Shown piece by piece: positions 17,570 to 27,258 of a DNA stretch of 64,000 nt (its first letter is position 1; each line of letters opens with the position of its first letter). Location: positions 1 to 64,000 of the forward strand of contig NZ_CP139575.1 of NCBI RefSeq assembly GCF_034298135.1. The letters run 5' to 3'. The notes under the pieces are model-generated. The model was not told the DNA's origin and made no database searches. It saw nothing but the letters and a program-made list of their open reading frames with translations. Made by a program: the position numbers and the translations under genes. This DNA is from Lactobacillus acidophilus (lineage in GTDB: Bacteria; Bacillota; Bacilli; Lactobacillales; Lactobacillaceae).

Positions 17570-18363
17570 TGTTTCAATATGAATTCATGCGTTATGCCTT
17601 CTTAGCAAGTACTTTTATTGCAATTACCTGTGGGGTAGTTGGTGTTTATGTAGTAGCACGTAATTATGCCTTTCTCGCTCACACATTGTCTGAAATTGGC
17701 TTTGCTGGTGCGGCTTTTGCCGTGTTTATTGGTATAGCACCGTTATGGGGAATGCTCTTATTCACGTTACTAGGTTCAATTGGTGTTGGTGAATTATCCA
17801 TTCATAGTGATCAAAAAGAATCATCGATTAGTGCAATTTCGGCATTGTTTATTGGATTAGGTGTTTTATTTTTAGCTATTTCTGGTTCAAATAGTCGTTA
17901 TGCAACTAATATTTTATTCGGTAGTATCATCGGAGTAGATAAACAAGGCGTTATTCAGCTGACGATTTTATCAGTAATTGTTTTATTAATGATCTTATTG
18001 GTTCAAAGAAGTTTGAACTTCGATTCATTTGACCATATTGGAGCTGTAGCACATGGTATCCATACTGGCTTTGTGGGCATTGTTTTCTTAATTTCAATGG
18101 CAATGTCGGTTGCGATCGGTGCGCAGATTGTAGGATCATTATTAGTGTTTATTTTATTAACACTTCCATCTTCTACTGCTCGTTATATCGGTAAAACGAT
18201 TCCTGCAATGATTGGCTGGTCCGTTGGTTTTGCCTTATTTGGTGTTTGGGCAGGATTATATCTGGGCTTTATCACTAACTGGCCAGTGACTTTCTTCATC
18301 GCAACAATTGAGGTAGTAATTTATTTAGTTGCTTATACAGTTCATGTAATTAAACATCGTTAA
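17566..18363 (+). CDS. Metal ABC transporter permease (ZnuB/MtsC type)
   Basis: A 265-residue integral membrane protein of the ABC-3 family with about eight helices. It carries the conserved start MMFQYEFMRYAFLASTFIA and the HTLSEIGFAGAAFA segment. ATGA overlap with the ATPase gene shows coupling. It forms the channel of the importer and is followed by a bidirectional terminator. Confidence 0.92.
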   Translation: MMFQYEFMRYAFLASTFIAITCGVVGVYVVARNYAFLAHTLSEIGFAGAAFAVFIGIAPLWGMLLFTLLGSIGVGELSIHSDQKESSISAISALFIGLGVLFLAISGSNSRYATNILFGSIIGVDKQGVIQLTILSVIVLLMILLVQRSLNFDSFDHIGAVAHGIHTGFVGIVFLISMAMSVAIGAQIVGSLLVFILLTLPSSTARYIGKTIPAMIGWSVGFALFGVWAGLYLGFITNWPVTFFIATIEVVIYLVAYTVHVIKHR

Positions 18364-18370
18364 AAAATAA

Positions 18371-18394
18371 AAGCTAGGCTGGTTAGCCTAGCTT
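18371..18394. terminator. Bidirectional terminator
   Basis: AAGCTAGGCT/AGCCTAGCTT with GGTT loop between the convergent permease and flavin-fold genes. Confidence 0.85.
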
Positions 18395-18411
18395 ATTATT
18401 TTGCAAAAATT

Positions 18412-18777
18412 TTATTCATAAATTTCTTCAATGTCGATAACTACAACGTAAGCTTGTGGTGCACCGCCTTCAGTAGCTACCTTCTTTTGGTAATCATCAT
18501 CTTCGTGAATATGTGCAGTACCCTTGATACGAACGTTGGTATGAGTTGGAACATCAGCTACAACAACAGCAGCCTTTGAGCCATTCTTCAAGTTTTCGTA
18601 TGCGTGTGCCTTAGTCTTTTCAAGATAGATTAAGTGACCATCATCAAGAACTCTCATTGATTGCTTAGGACCAACTTGTGGTTCACCATTTTCGTCTACA
18701 GTTGAAAGATAAGCTAAATGGGTCTTAAAGAATTCTTGTTGCTTGTCAGTAAGCTTGTTTGAGTCTAATTTTTTCAT
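18412..18777 (-). CDS. Pyridoxamine 5'-phosphate oxidase-like flavin-fold protein
   Basis: A 121-residue split-barrel protein of the PNPOx-like superfamily: LAYLSTVDENGEPQVGPKQSMRVLDDGHLIYLEK, then a second strand set VRIKGTAHI. It likely binds FMN or a related cofactor; the substrate is unknown. ATG at 18777 is chosen for GAGGAGG upstream; the longer frame runs through that site. A hairpin with a minus-strand T run lies about 190 bases upstream. Confidence 0.78.
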   Translation of the reverse strand: MKKLDSNKLTDKQQEFFKTHLAYLSTVDENGEPQVGPKQSMRVLDDGHLIYLEKTKAHAYENLKNGSKAAVVVADVPTHTNVRIKGTAHIHEDDDYQKKVATEGGAPQAYVVVIDIEEIYE

Positions 18778-18967
18778 ATGTACTAATTCCTCCTCAAAAT
18801 ATTTACTTGTTGATTTAATTATATAAACATACACTCATAAAATAATTGATATATATCAAGAAAAATAAACTTTTTCTGTTAACCTATATTCTATTTTCTT
18901 GTTCATAAAAAGTCTAAGAAAAAGCTTTCAAATAAAAAAATAATGTTGATATTTGATTTTAGGGGAG

Positions 18968-19028
18968 AAAAAAAAGCCATTCTATTCCGCAGAATGGCTT
19001 TAAATGATGTGAGAAATTTTACTTTCCA
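18968..19028 (-). ncRNA. Candidate minus-strand small RNA or attenuator
   Basis: On the minus strand TTGCAA (19062-19057), a 17-base spacer and TATAAC (19039-19034) form a good promoter. About 60 bases later a hairpin AAAGCCATTCT/AGAATGGCTTT (18973-19001) ends in eight T residues. A 9-codon open frame (MESKISHII, then TAA) fills the space before the hairpin. Read-through would reach the flavin-fold gene at 18777. The rest of the 18835-19181 gap holds the lactate permease promoter. Confidence 0.35.
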
Positions 19029-19118
19029 TAATTGTTATATATGTTGTTACACAAACTTGCAAGCAAAAAATTTATAAAGTTAGAATATTTCGTTCAAAAT
19101 AGGTGTCTGATTTTAATT

Positions 19119-19148
19119 TTTACTGTAGAAATGATTAAATAGTATAGT
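19119..19148 (+). promoter_or_regulatory. Probable promoter of the lactate permease gene
   Basis: TTTACT (19119-19124), an 18-base spacer and TATAGT (19143-19148), about 35 bases before the ATG at 19182. Confidence 0.4.
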
Positions 19149-19181
19149 TAGAGAAATTTTTGATGAAAGAAAGGTATTAAG

Positions 19182-20696
19182 ATGTGGATTAAATTTGCGA
19201 TGGCGCTGATTCCAATTATTTGGCTAATCATCTCGCTAGGCGTAATGCGTATGCCTGCAGCTCGGGCTTGTATAATTGGGCTTGTTTTAACGATTTTATT
19301 GGCAATTTTTAGCTTTAAATTGTCCGTACCCAATACGCTGACGGCGGCCTTAGAAGGTATTATCATGGGAATTTGGCCAATTATGTTCGTCATTGTGGCC
19401 GCGTTATTTGCGTACAATGTAACTACTGAATCAGGTGGAATGAAGACTATTCAGGATATGCTAGCCACCATTTCTACGGATAAACGAATCATTGTGCTGA
19501 TTATTGCTTGGGGCTTTGGCGGTTTCTTGGAATCAATCGCTGGCTTTGGTACAGCTGTCGCAATTTCTGCAGGAATTTTAATTTCATTTGGATTAGAGCC
19601 AATTCGTGCTTCTGTCATTAGCTTGATAGCAAATACAACAGCAACAGCATATGGTGCAATTGGGTTGCCAATTTTAACTTTAGGTGAAGTAACTAATTTG
19701 AATCAAGTAGCATTATCTTTCCTTGTTTCATTACAATTATGTATTTTGGTAGTACTTGTGCCATTTATCTTGGTAATTTTAACAGGTGGTAGCGTTAAGG
19801 CAATTAAAGGTGTGGGTCTCATTACCTTGATGTCAGGATTAGCTATGGCTATTCCCCAGATAATAGCGGCTAGATTTGTTGGTGCGGAACTTCCTGCAAT
19901 AGCTGGCTCACTTTGTTCTATTGCTGTAACGATTTGGATGACCAGATGGCATGAAGATGAAGAAGAATCAGATGTTGAAAGACCTGATAATAAAGCACTG
20001 CTTAAAGCATGCTCAACTTTTATTTTGATCTTTATCTTCGTAATTTTGGCTTCTTCACTTGTGCCACCAGTTAATAATTTATTGAACAAAGCAACCACAA
20101 ACTTAGTTGTTTATACTGGGAAGAATCCTAATACTCTTTCAATTAGTTGGCTTTCATCTCCAGGAACCTTGATTTTAATCGCTACTCTTATTGGTGGCAC
20201 GATTCAAGGCGTTAGCTTTAAGCGCATGATGCAAATTTTAGGTAAATCGATCAAGGCCGTGGGTATGACTACCGTTACAGTTTGTGCGATTGTCGGTCTT
20301 GCCAAGGTTATGGTTTACGCTGGTATGACTGATGCTTTGGCTGTGGCTTTGGTTAGCTTGCTTGGTCCGGTTTATCCATTATTTGCGCCACTTATCGGTG
20401 CGCTTGGAACATTCCTTACTGGTTCTGCAACTTCTGCCAACGTATTGTTTGGTAACTTGCAGTTGTCGGCTGCGACTGACTTAGGCGTAAACAAGTACTG
20501 GGTAGTTGCTTCTAATATGACTGGGGCAACTGCAGGGATGCTTTCACCACAGAATATTGCGGTAGCAACTGGTGCAATTCACCGCGAGGGTGATGAAGGT
20601 GAGATCCTGAAAGAAACTGTTAAATGGGGCAGTCTGTACTTGGTAGTCTGCTGTGTGTTCTTGTACATTACAGGCTTATTGACAGGTATGATTTAA
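19182..20696 (+). CDS. L-lactate permease (LctP family)
   Basis: A 504-residue membrane protein with 12 or more helices and LctP-family segments: WGFGGFLESIAGFGTAVAIS near residue 110, ANTTATAYGAIGLPI near 150, and GSATSANVLFGNLQ and SPQNIAVATGAI near the end. It exchanges lactate across the membrane. It is a single gene with AAAGG upstream and a palindromic terminator after it. The family is slightly shorter here than in Bacillus (about 540). Confidence 0.92.
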   Translation: MWIKFAMALIPIIWLIISLGVMRMPAARACIIGLVLTILLAIFSFKLSVPNTLTAALEGIIMGIWPIMFVIVAALFAYNVTTESGGMKTIQDMLATISTDKRIIVLIIAWGFGGFLESIAGFGTAVAISAGILISFGLEPIRASVISLIANTTATAYGAIGLPILTLGEVTNLNQVALSFLVSLQLCILVVLVPFILVILTGGSVKAIKGVGLITLMSGLAMAIPQIIAARFVGAELPAIAGSLCSIAVTIWMTRWHEDEEESDVERPDNKALLKACSTFILIFIFVILASSLVPPVNNLLNKATTNLVVYTGKNPNTLSISWLSSPGTLILIATLIGGTIQGVSFKRMMQILGKSIKAVGMTTVTVCAIVGLAKVMVYAGMTDALAVALVSLLGPVYPLFAPLIGALGTFLTGSATSANVLFGNLQLSAATDLGVNKYWVVASNMTGATAGMLSPQNIAVATGAIHREGDEGEILKETVKWGSLYLVVCCVFLYITGLLTGMI

Positions 20697-20700
20697 AAGC

Positions 20701-20740
20701 AAAAAAAGATAGTTTCACGTGAAACTATCTCTTTTTTTGC
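20701..20740. terminator. Palindromic bidirectional terminator
   Basis: A perfect 24-base palindrome centred on CACGTG (20707-20730), with an A run before and a T run after. It serves the lactate permease gene and the degraded minus-strand gene. Confidence 0.88.
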
Positions 20741-20747
20741 TTCAGCT

Positions 20748-21376
20748 TTATGCATTTGCCCATAAATCGTATGCACAAGTCCAACTACAGTAAGAACTGT
20801 GAAGAATGCAAGCGAAGCCGAAGCCTATGCCTGAAACGATACAGCCAATAATTAGTGCACTAAAAACATGAGCATTACTTACCATATAAAAACCAGCAGC
20901 GTTAAGAAAGAGACATAGTGGCCAGATCCATTGTCTAATTCTTTGATAAAGCCAGTTGAAAATCAAGCCACAAGGAATTCCCATGAATCCAATGAGCGCC
21001 ATCATTAAGGAGGAAGTGCTTTCGCTTCCTAAATGAAAAAGGATGGTAATTTGTAGGCTAAAGCCATGTAGAAAATAAAAATTAAAAAGAAATTATTAAT
21101 AAAGATTGGCAAACTACCTGCAATCCCACCTAGTCCCAGTAATATGACACGTTTAGGCCCTATTTTGCGAACTAGCCATGGATTAAGCAACAAGCCGAAG
21201 ATTTCTCCAAAATTTGGAATAGTTGTTAATAATTCAACTTGAACTTTAGGAATTTCCGAAAAAGTTTTTTCCATTAAGGGTAATGCTGGACCGATGATTC
21301 CGGGCAGCATGATAAATAAAGAAATTGCTAAAAGTGAAATTTTAAAAATTGGCTGTTAAGCTTCTTCAATATTCAT
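20748..21376 (-). pseudogene. Degraded MFS transporter gene
   Basis: On the minus strand ATG at 21376 gives six codons (MNIEEA) and then TAA. The frame continues QPIFKISLLAISLFIMLPGIIGPALP and a typical MFS first half with the loop motif NPWLVRKIGPKRVILLG. Near 21030 the frame breaks and a later MFS segment (GIPCGLIFNWLYQRI) follows in another frame, ending early. A complete MFS protein is about 390 residues, so an early stop, a frameshift and an internal deletion are all present. Confidence 0.8.
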
Positions 21377-21386
21377 ATCTTATCTT

Positions 21387-23183
21387 TTATTTTTCAATCA
21401 AACTTTCAAATTCGGCTAAACGTTTTTCAAATGTCTTAAATGCATCTTCCAAGTAGTCTGGCTTAGTCATATCAACGCCAGCATGCTTCATAATTTCGGT
21501 TGGATAGTTACTTGAACCAGCCTTAAGAAAACCAAGATATGCATCCCTATCAGCTTCAGAACCATGAACCACCTTGTTGGCAAGAGCTGTTGCAGCCGCA
21601 AATCCTGTTGCATATTGGTAAACGTAAAAGTCGTAGTAGAAGTGCGGGATACGTGACCATTCAAGTGCAATATCGCCGCCTGGCTCAACGCTGTCACCGT
21701 AATAGTGTTGGTTAAGTTGTCCATAAACTTCATCCAAGATATCAGCAGTAAGTGGTTCACCTTTAGCATCTGCTTCATGAATAAATTGTTCAAACACCGC
21801 AAATTGGGTTTGACGGAACAATGTCCCCTTAAATGAATCAAGATAGTAGTTCAAAATAAAGGCGCGTGTCTTAGAATCAGTAATATGATCTAAGAAGTAT
21901 TCAGTCAAAATATTTTCGTTAGTGGTTGAAGCAATTTCTGCTACGAAAATAGGATAATCCCCATAAACGTAAGGTTGGCTATTGCGAGTGTACCAAGAGT
22001 GAACTGAGTGACCAGTTTCGTGAACTAGAGTATATAAGGAGTCAATGTTGTTTTCCCAGTTTAAAAGTTCATATGGATCTGTATCATAAGCACCGCCAGA
22101 ATATGCGCCAGTTACTTTATTCTTTGATTCAACTACATCAATTACGCGATTATTAAAGATATAATCAACATGCTTTAAGTAATCTTCGCCCAGTGGAGCT
22201 AAAGCTTTCTTAGCTACTTCCTTTGCTTCTTCAAAATTATATGAAAGAGCAGGCTTACCAGTTAGTGGCACGTACATGTCCCACATTTGTAAATCTTTAA
22301 GTCCCAAAATTTTCTTCCGAAGTGCTACATAACGGTGAAGTAAATCAAGATGGGAGTCAACTTCTCGAATCAAAGTGTCGTAAACCTTGGTAGGTACGTT
22401 GTTTTCAGCTAAAGCTGCTTCACGAGCTGAATCATACTTGTGAACTTTAGCGTTATAATTGTGCTTCTTTACAACGCCGGAAAGCGTAGAAGCAAGTGAA
22501 TTTTGGAATTGACCATAGCTTGCATAAAGCGTATCAAAAGCGCCTTTTCTGACATCACGGTTTTGTGATTGGATTAAAAGTGAGTACAAACCGTCAGACA
22601 ATTGTTCCATATTACCATCGTCATCTTGAACGTAGCCATATTCCATGTCTGAATTAGTTAAAACGTTAAAGGTATTTTCTGAAACGCCCATGGCATCACT
22701 GGCATCTGCGATAATTTTTTCCTCTTCAGCAGGTAAAGTGTGGGGACGCTTATTAGTGATTGTCTCAAGATAGTGAGCATAATCGTTTAAACGAGGTTCA
22801 TCCTTTTTGAACTGTTCAAACTTATCGGCAGGGATACTCAGAATTTCTGGGCTGATAAAACTAGTTACTGCCTCAAATTGGTTAACTAAATTTTGTGCGC
22901 GGCTTACATAACCTAAATAGTGAGAATTTGAAGTATCAACATCACTAGACATAGTTGCATAAACGTAAATATTTTCTACTTGACGTTTAACTGCTAAAAT
23001 TTGGGTCAAACTTTCGTATAAGTCTTTGCCAGATTTAGTAAGGATTTTTTTAAAATCACCTAATTTTTCTACTTCATCTTTTGCATTATCAAAGGCTGCT
23101 TCCCAGTCTTCATCTGTCTTAAAAACACGGGTTAAGTCCCATTTTAATTCTTCTGGAACTTCACTTCTTGTTGGAATTGCCAT
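21387..23183 (-). CDS. pepF: Oligoendopeptidase F
   Basis: A 598-residue M3B-family zinc peptidase of the cytoplasm that trims oligopeptides. The zinc motif HETGH is followed by SVHSWYTR, with a downstream glutamate in FVAEIAST. Length matches PepF (about 600). ATG at 23183 has AGGAGG upstream. Transcribed alone, opposite to the LCP gene at 23351. Confidence 0.95.
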   Translation of the reverse strand: MAIPTRSEVPEELKWDLTRVFKTDEDWEAAFDNAKDEVEKLGDFKKILTKSGKDLYESLTQILAVKRQVENIYVYATMSSDVDTSNSHYLGYVSRAQNLVNQFEAVTSFISPEILSIPADKFEQFKKDEPRLNDYAHYLETITNKRPHTLPAEEEKIIADASDAMGVSENTFNVLTNSDMEYGYVQDDDGNMEQLSDGLYSLLIQSQNRDVRKGAFDTLYASYGQFQNSLASTLSGVVKKHNYNAKVHKYDSAREAALAENNVPTKVYDTLIREVDSHLDLLHRYVALRKKILGLKDLQMWDMYVPLTGKPALSYNFEEAKEVAKKALAPLGEDYLKHVDYIFNNRVIDVVESKNKVTGAYSGGAYDTDPYELLNWENNIDSLYTLVHETGHSVHSWYTRNSQPYVYGDYPIFVAEIASTTNENILTEYFLDHITDSKTRAFILNYYLDSFKGTLFRQTQFAVFEQFIHEADAKGEPLTADILDEVYGQLNQHYYGDSVEPGGDIALEWSRIPHFYYDFYVYQYATGFAAATALANKVVHGSEADRDAYLGFLKAGSSNYPTEIMKHAGVDMTKPDYLEDAFKTFEKRLAEFESLIEK

Positions 23184-23350
23184 ATTTGTTTCCTCCTGAA
23201 AAATATTCCATCTTTGTTAAAGATGCATTTCGATGTAGAATTTAACTCAAAAACTAAGTTATTATTAATTATCGATAATTTTATTTTATATAGAGATTAA
23301 AAGTGATACAAATAAACTTGTATTAATTTTGAAGGGAAACGATACAAAGA

Positions 23351-24625
23351 ATGGATCCAAATTCCAAACGTAGAGAAGATTATCGCAAACATTCATCATT
23401 AAATCTTCATCGCAATCATGCTTTGGCAGCAGATTCTTCATCTTTTAAAGCCGGTAACATGTTTGCTCGTTTTATTGGGGTGATCGCGTTATTAACCGTT
23501 TGTTTCGGTGTGGCATGGGCTGCTCATATGTATTTCACAATTCATAGTGCAGTTGATGGTAAAAATAATGGTAATGTTGCGACATCCGCTAAAATTTCGA
23601 CTAGACAACCAGTTTCAGTATTGATTTTGGGAGTCGATCAAGGAATTGAAGGCCGTCATGACCGAGGTAACTCTGATACTTTAATTTTAGCAACAGCTAA
23701 TCCGCAAAAAAATAAGGCAACGATGACATCTATTCCACGTGATACATTGGCTGATATTAAAGGTGATCCAGGTGACAAATACTTCATGTTTAGGGTTAAC
23801 TCAGCTTATGAAATCGGTGGTAGTGAAGCAAGTATGAAAACTGTCTCAAATATGTTAAACGTACCGATAAACTATTATTTAGAAGTTAACATGAAGGCGC
23901 TGCGCAGTTTAGTTAACGCAGTGGGCGGCGTTGATGTAAATGTGCCTTTCGATTTCTCATATGATTGGTGTGACTTCCACAAGGGTAAGCAACACTTGAA
24001 TGGTCGGCACGCAGTTGCTTATGTCCGAATGAGAAAAGAAGATCCGCGAGGTGACTATGGTAGACAACTCCGTCAGCGTCAAGTAATTGAAGCAATTGCT
24101 CATAAGGCTATGTCAGTTAATACAATTAGTAACTATCGTAAATTAATTGATATTTTTAACAAATATGTCAAGACTAACTTAACTTTTAACGATATGCTCA
24201 GTTTAGCTCTTAACTACCGTGGTTGTATGGGTAATTTAGATAGTGGCTATATTCAAGGTCATGATGCTTGGATTGACGGTTCGTCAATTCAAGTAGCCCC
24301 AACTGCAGAATTACAAAAAATTTCAAATAAGCTCAGAAAGAATCTGAATTTACCGGCTGAAACACTTGATAATGAAGAAACTCGTCAAAATGATTTGAAT
24401 GATCAAAATAACCATGTAAAATGGGATGATCCTCAGGCATTTACTACTTATCGTATTTATGAGCAAAATGCAGATAAGCCAGCGGGCGGTTCAAATTCAG
24501 GCTATGGTGAAAATAAAGATACCAATTCAGGTAGTTCAACCACTTCCTCTAGTATGTCGAGTTCATCGGACTCATTAGGTAGCTCATCTTCGTCTAGTAG
24601 TAAGACTTGGAAATTTCATTGGTAA
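23351..24625 (+). CDS. LytR-CpsA-Psr (LCP) family protein
   Basis: A 424-residue LCP protein, which attaches teichoic acid or polysaccharide chains to peptidoglycan. It has a cytoplasmic basic N-terminus, a transmembrane helix (about 38-60) and the LCP domain (about 90-300) with key segments ILGVDQ, RGNSDTLILAT, SIPRDT, and RMRKEDPRGDYGRQLRQRQ. The C-terminal 60 residues are Ser-rich, as in wall-spanning tails. It is separate from the epsA LCP gene at 46029. Confidence 0.93.
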   Translation: MDPNSKRREDYRKHSSLNLHRNHALAADSSSFKAGNMFARFIGVIALLTVCFGVAWAAHMYFTIHSAVDGKNNGNVATSAKISTRQPVSVLILGVDQGIEGRHDRGNSDTLILATANPQKNKATMTSIPRDTLADIKGDPGDKYFMFRVNSAYEIGGSEASMKTVSNMLNVPINYYLEVNMKALRSLVNAVGGVDVNVPFDFSYDWCDFHKGKQHLNGRHAVAYVRMRKEDPRGDYGRQLRQRQVIEAIAHKAMSVNTISNYRKLIDIFNKYVKTNLTFNDMLSLALNYRGCMGNLDSGYIQGHDAWIDGSSIQVAPTAELQKISNKLRKNLNLPAETLDNEETRQNDLNDQNNHVKWDDPQAFTTYRIYEQNADKPAGGSNSGYGENKDTNSGSSTTSSSMSSSSDSLGSSSSSSSKTWKFHW

Positions 24626-24642
24626 AAATTAATTACATGAAA

Positions 24643-24677
24643 AACTTAAAGCAGTAATTAGATTGCTTTAAGTTTTT
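24643..24677 (+). terminator. Terminator after the LCP gene
   Basis: AACTTAAAGCA/TGCTTTAAGTT stem with T7 tail, between convergent genes. Confidence 0.88.
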
Positions 24678-25178
24678 TTATTTAATTTTTCTAAAAAATA
24701 ATATGTTATCAATATTACCCATCAGTTTAAACTCAGTTCGTTTGGCTATTGCGATGCTTTTATCGTTTTGCACATTAATTTTTAAATCAACATATTGTAA
24801 ATTTAATTCGTTAAAAGCATATTCGCATACCGCTAATACGCTCTGAGTAACAATACCATGTGCCTGATAAGAACTGGACAACCAATAACCGATCTCGCCT
24901 CTTTTATTCGGTGTGATGTGATGCAGATCAATCATGCCGCTGGCCTTTTCATTAACTAAAATAGTTAGAGCAATAATTTCTTCTTTTTTCTGAATCTGTT
25001 TAATAAAATTAGCCTCAGCTTGAATTGAATTAATGTCATAAGCCCAAGGTAACCATTTGCTTAGGCTTTTTTGATCATGTTTAATAGCTTGATAAAGATC
25101 TGTTGCGTGTTCAATTTGTGGTTTAACTAATTCGATTTTTAAATCATTTATTTTAAAATTAATCTTTTTTATTTTCAT
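24678..25178 (-). CDS. GNAT acetyltransferase (RimJ/RimL type)
   Basis: A 166-residue acyl-CoA-dependent N-acetyltransferase. The middle holds GEIGYWLSSSYQAHGIVTQS, the beta4/pyrophosphate-loop region of the RimL group, then ALxVCEYAFNELNL. Likely targets are a ribosomal protein N-terminus or a small amine; the substrate cannot be told from sequence. Single gene, convergent with the LCP gene. Confidence 0.82.
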   Translation of the reverse strand: MKIKKINFKINDLKIELVKPQIEHATDLYQAIKHDQKSLSKWLPWAYDINSIQAEANFIKQIQKKEEIIALTILVNEKASGMIDLHHITPNKRGEIGYWLSSSYQAHGIVTQSVLAVCEYAFNELNLQYVDLKINVQNDKSIAIAKRTEFKLMGNIDNILFFRKIK

Positions 25179-25323
25179 GAATTTTGTTCTTTCTAGATGA
25201 ATTTTTTCATTTAGTAAGTATACTTAGTTCATAATGGAAAATCAGTGTCTAATTTCTGTTGCAAAGCTTACTATTTTTTGGTAAGTTCGTAGCAGTCAAG
25301 TCTCAAAGTCAGAAGGGAAAATT

Positions 25324-25698
25324 ATGCAAAAAAAAGAATCTATATTTCCGGTTGTCTATGGCGTAATTTCTGCCATTATTTCCTTTATTGCAGCCATGTT
25401 TATTTGCTTACGTAGTTTTAGATTGAACTTACAAGTATCGATTATCGTTGCAGGTATTTTTGCAATTTTCTTCTTCGGCCTGTCTTATTTTAGAGGACAT
25501 GCATCAGTCGAAATTAAGCGAATTGTTTATAAATATAAGCTGACAGATCAAGAATTAGCCAAAATTACAGGGATGAAAGCTAGCGATTTCCCAATTTATC
25601 ATGATCGCTTGCAATTAATTTTACCTAAAAGATATTGGCCACGGGTTCTTGATGCACTCCAAAAATACGAAAAAGAGCGTGAGTCGGCAGGGGAGTAA
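25324..25698 (+). CDS. Hypothetical two-helix membrane protein
   Basis: A 124-residue protein with two transmembrane helices (about 10-30 and 35-53) and a soluble C-terminus rich in charged residues (KITGMKASDFPIYHDRLQLILPKRYWPRVLDALQKYE). AGAAGGGAAA precedes the ATG. The stop is 8 bases before the ABC-F gene, so it may be co-transcribed with it. No family recognised. Confidence 0.6.
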   Translation: MQKKESIFPVVYGVISAIISFIAAMFICLRSFRLNLQVSIIVAGIFAIFFFGLSYFRGHASVEIKRIVYKYKLTDQELAKITGMKASDFPIYHDRLQLILPKRYWPRVLDALQKYEKERESAGE

Positions 25699-25706
25699 TT
25701 TAAAAA

Positions 25707-27248
25707 ATGAGTTTATTAACTGTTAAAGATTTAGGTCAGAGTTTTATTGATAAGACCTTATATGAAGATGCTAACTTTGTGTTAAACAAAGAAGACCACA
25801 TGGGAGTTACCGGACAAAACGGTGTCGGCAAATCTACTTTAATTAAGATTTTGACTGGTGAGATCTTGCCTGATAATGGTCAAGTAAAATGGCAAAACAA
25901 AATTGATGTGGGTTATTTAGATCAGTATGCTAAATTAGCACCAGGTGTGACTATCCGCGGATTTTTACGTACAGCCTTTGATGATTTATTCCAAAAAGAA
26001 AAAGAATTAAATGAGCTTTACACTAAATACGCTGAAACTAGTGATGAAGATCTACTTGAAAAAGCGGGCAAGGTGCAAACTTATCTAGAAGAAAATAATT
26101 TCTACGATATTGATACTGAAATTGAACAAGTCGCATCTGGTTTGGGCTTAGCTGACTTAGGCTATGACCATGACGTTTCAAAATTATCAGGTGGTCAACG
26201 CTCAAAGATTATTTTGGGTAAATTATTATTACAAAATCCAGATGTTTTAGTATTAGACGAGCCAACCAACTACCTTGATGTGTCACATATTGATTGGCTA
26301 GTTGATTATTTGAATAATTTTGAAGGTGCCTTTATCGTTGTCAGTCACGATTACGATTTCTTAGGTAGAATCACTAACTGTATTATCGACATCGACTTTG
26401 GTACGATTACGCGTTATACCGGTACCTTAAAGCAAGCGATGCGCCAAAAAGCTGCTAACCGTGAAACTTACCTTAAAGCCTATGCTAACCAGCAACGCAA
26501 GATTGCTAAGACTGAAGCATATATTCGTAAGAATAAAGCTGGTACGCGTGCTAAGAGTGCAAAATCGCGTGAAAAGCAATTAGCTAGAATGGACGTTTTA
26601 ACTCCGCCTAAAAATAATCGTCGGGCCAAGTTCGAATTTCCATATGTAGCAACTGCTTCCAATTTGCTTTTGCAAACGCAAGACTTGGTTATTGGTTATG
26701 ATCAGGCTTTAGTTAAGTCTGCATTTAACTTCTCAGTTGGCGGTGATGAAAAAGTAGCAATTACCGGTTTCAACGGAATCGGTAAAACTACCCTTCTTAA
26801 GACTCTTTTAGGTCAATTAAAGCCGATCTATGGTTCATATGACTTGTCAGTTACTGCTAAGCTTGCTTATTTTAAGCAGGATTTAACATGGCCTAACAAC
26901 AATATGACACCGCTACAATACTTGCAAGAAGAATTTGAACGTAAAAAGCCAAAGGAATTGCGTCAAGCCTTAGCTAGAATGGGATTAACTGCGCAACAAG
27001 CAATGAGTCCGTTAAAGGAGCTTTCCGGTGGGGAACAGGAAAAAGTAAAATTAGCTAAAATGCAGTTTGAGCCAGCTAACTTGCTCTTTCTTGATGAACC
27101 TACTAACCACTTGGATAACGATACTAAGGATGCATTGCGCAAGGCGATTATCAATTTCTCAGGTGGAGTAATTATTGTAAGTCACGAACGCGACTTCTTC
27201 CGTGGTGACTGGATTGATAAAACAATCGATATTGAAACAATGAATTGA
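25707..27248 (+). CDS. ABC-F family ATPase
   Basis: A 513-residue protein with two fused ATPase domains and no membrane segments. The first Walker A is GQNGVGKST with signature LSGGQRSK and DEPTNYLD. The second is GFNGIGKTT with LSGGEQEK and DEPTNHLD. The linker between them (about 235-305) is rich in Lys/Arg/Ala, as in ribosome-associated ABC-F proteins. It may act in translation or antibiotic protection. The threonine/serine exporter-like pair follows. Confidence 0.92.
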   Translation: MSLLTVKDLGQSFIDKTLYEDANFVLNKEDHMGVTGQNGVGKSTLIKILTGEILPDNGQVKWQNKIDVGYLDQYAKLAPGVTIRGFLRTAFDDLFQKEKELNELYTKYAETSDEDLLEKAGKVQTYLEENNFYDIDTEIEQVASGLGLADLGYDHDVSKLSGGQRSKIILGKLLLQNPDVLVLDEPTNYLDVSHIDWLVDYLNNFEGAFIVVSHDYDFLGRITNCIIDIDFGTITRYTGTLKQAMRQKAANRETYLKAYANQQRKIAKTEAYIRKNKAGTRAKSAKSREKQLARMDVLTPPKNNRRAKFEFPYVATASNLLLQTQDLVIGYDQALVKSAFNFSVGGDEKVAITGFNGIGKTTLLKTLLGQLKPIYGSYDLSVTAKLAYFKQDLTWPNNNMTPLQYLQEEFERKKPKELRQALARMGLTAQQAMSPLKELSGGEQEKVKLAKMQFEPANLLFLDEPTNHLDNDTKDALRKAIINFSGGVIIVSHERDFFRGDWIDKTIDIETMN

Positions 27249-27258
27249 GGATAAAACT

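Noticed and set aside
20707..20730. 24-bp perfect palindrome as a regulator site
   Set aside because: A and T runs on either side and convergent genes make a bidirectional terminator the simpler reading.
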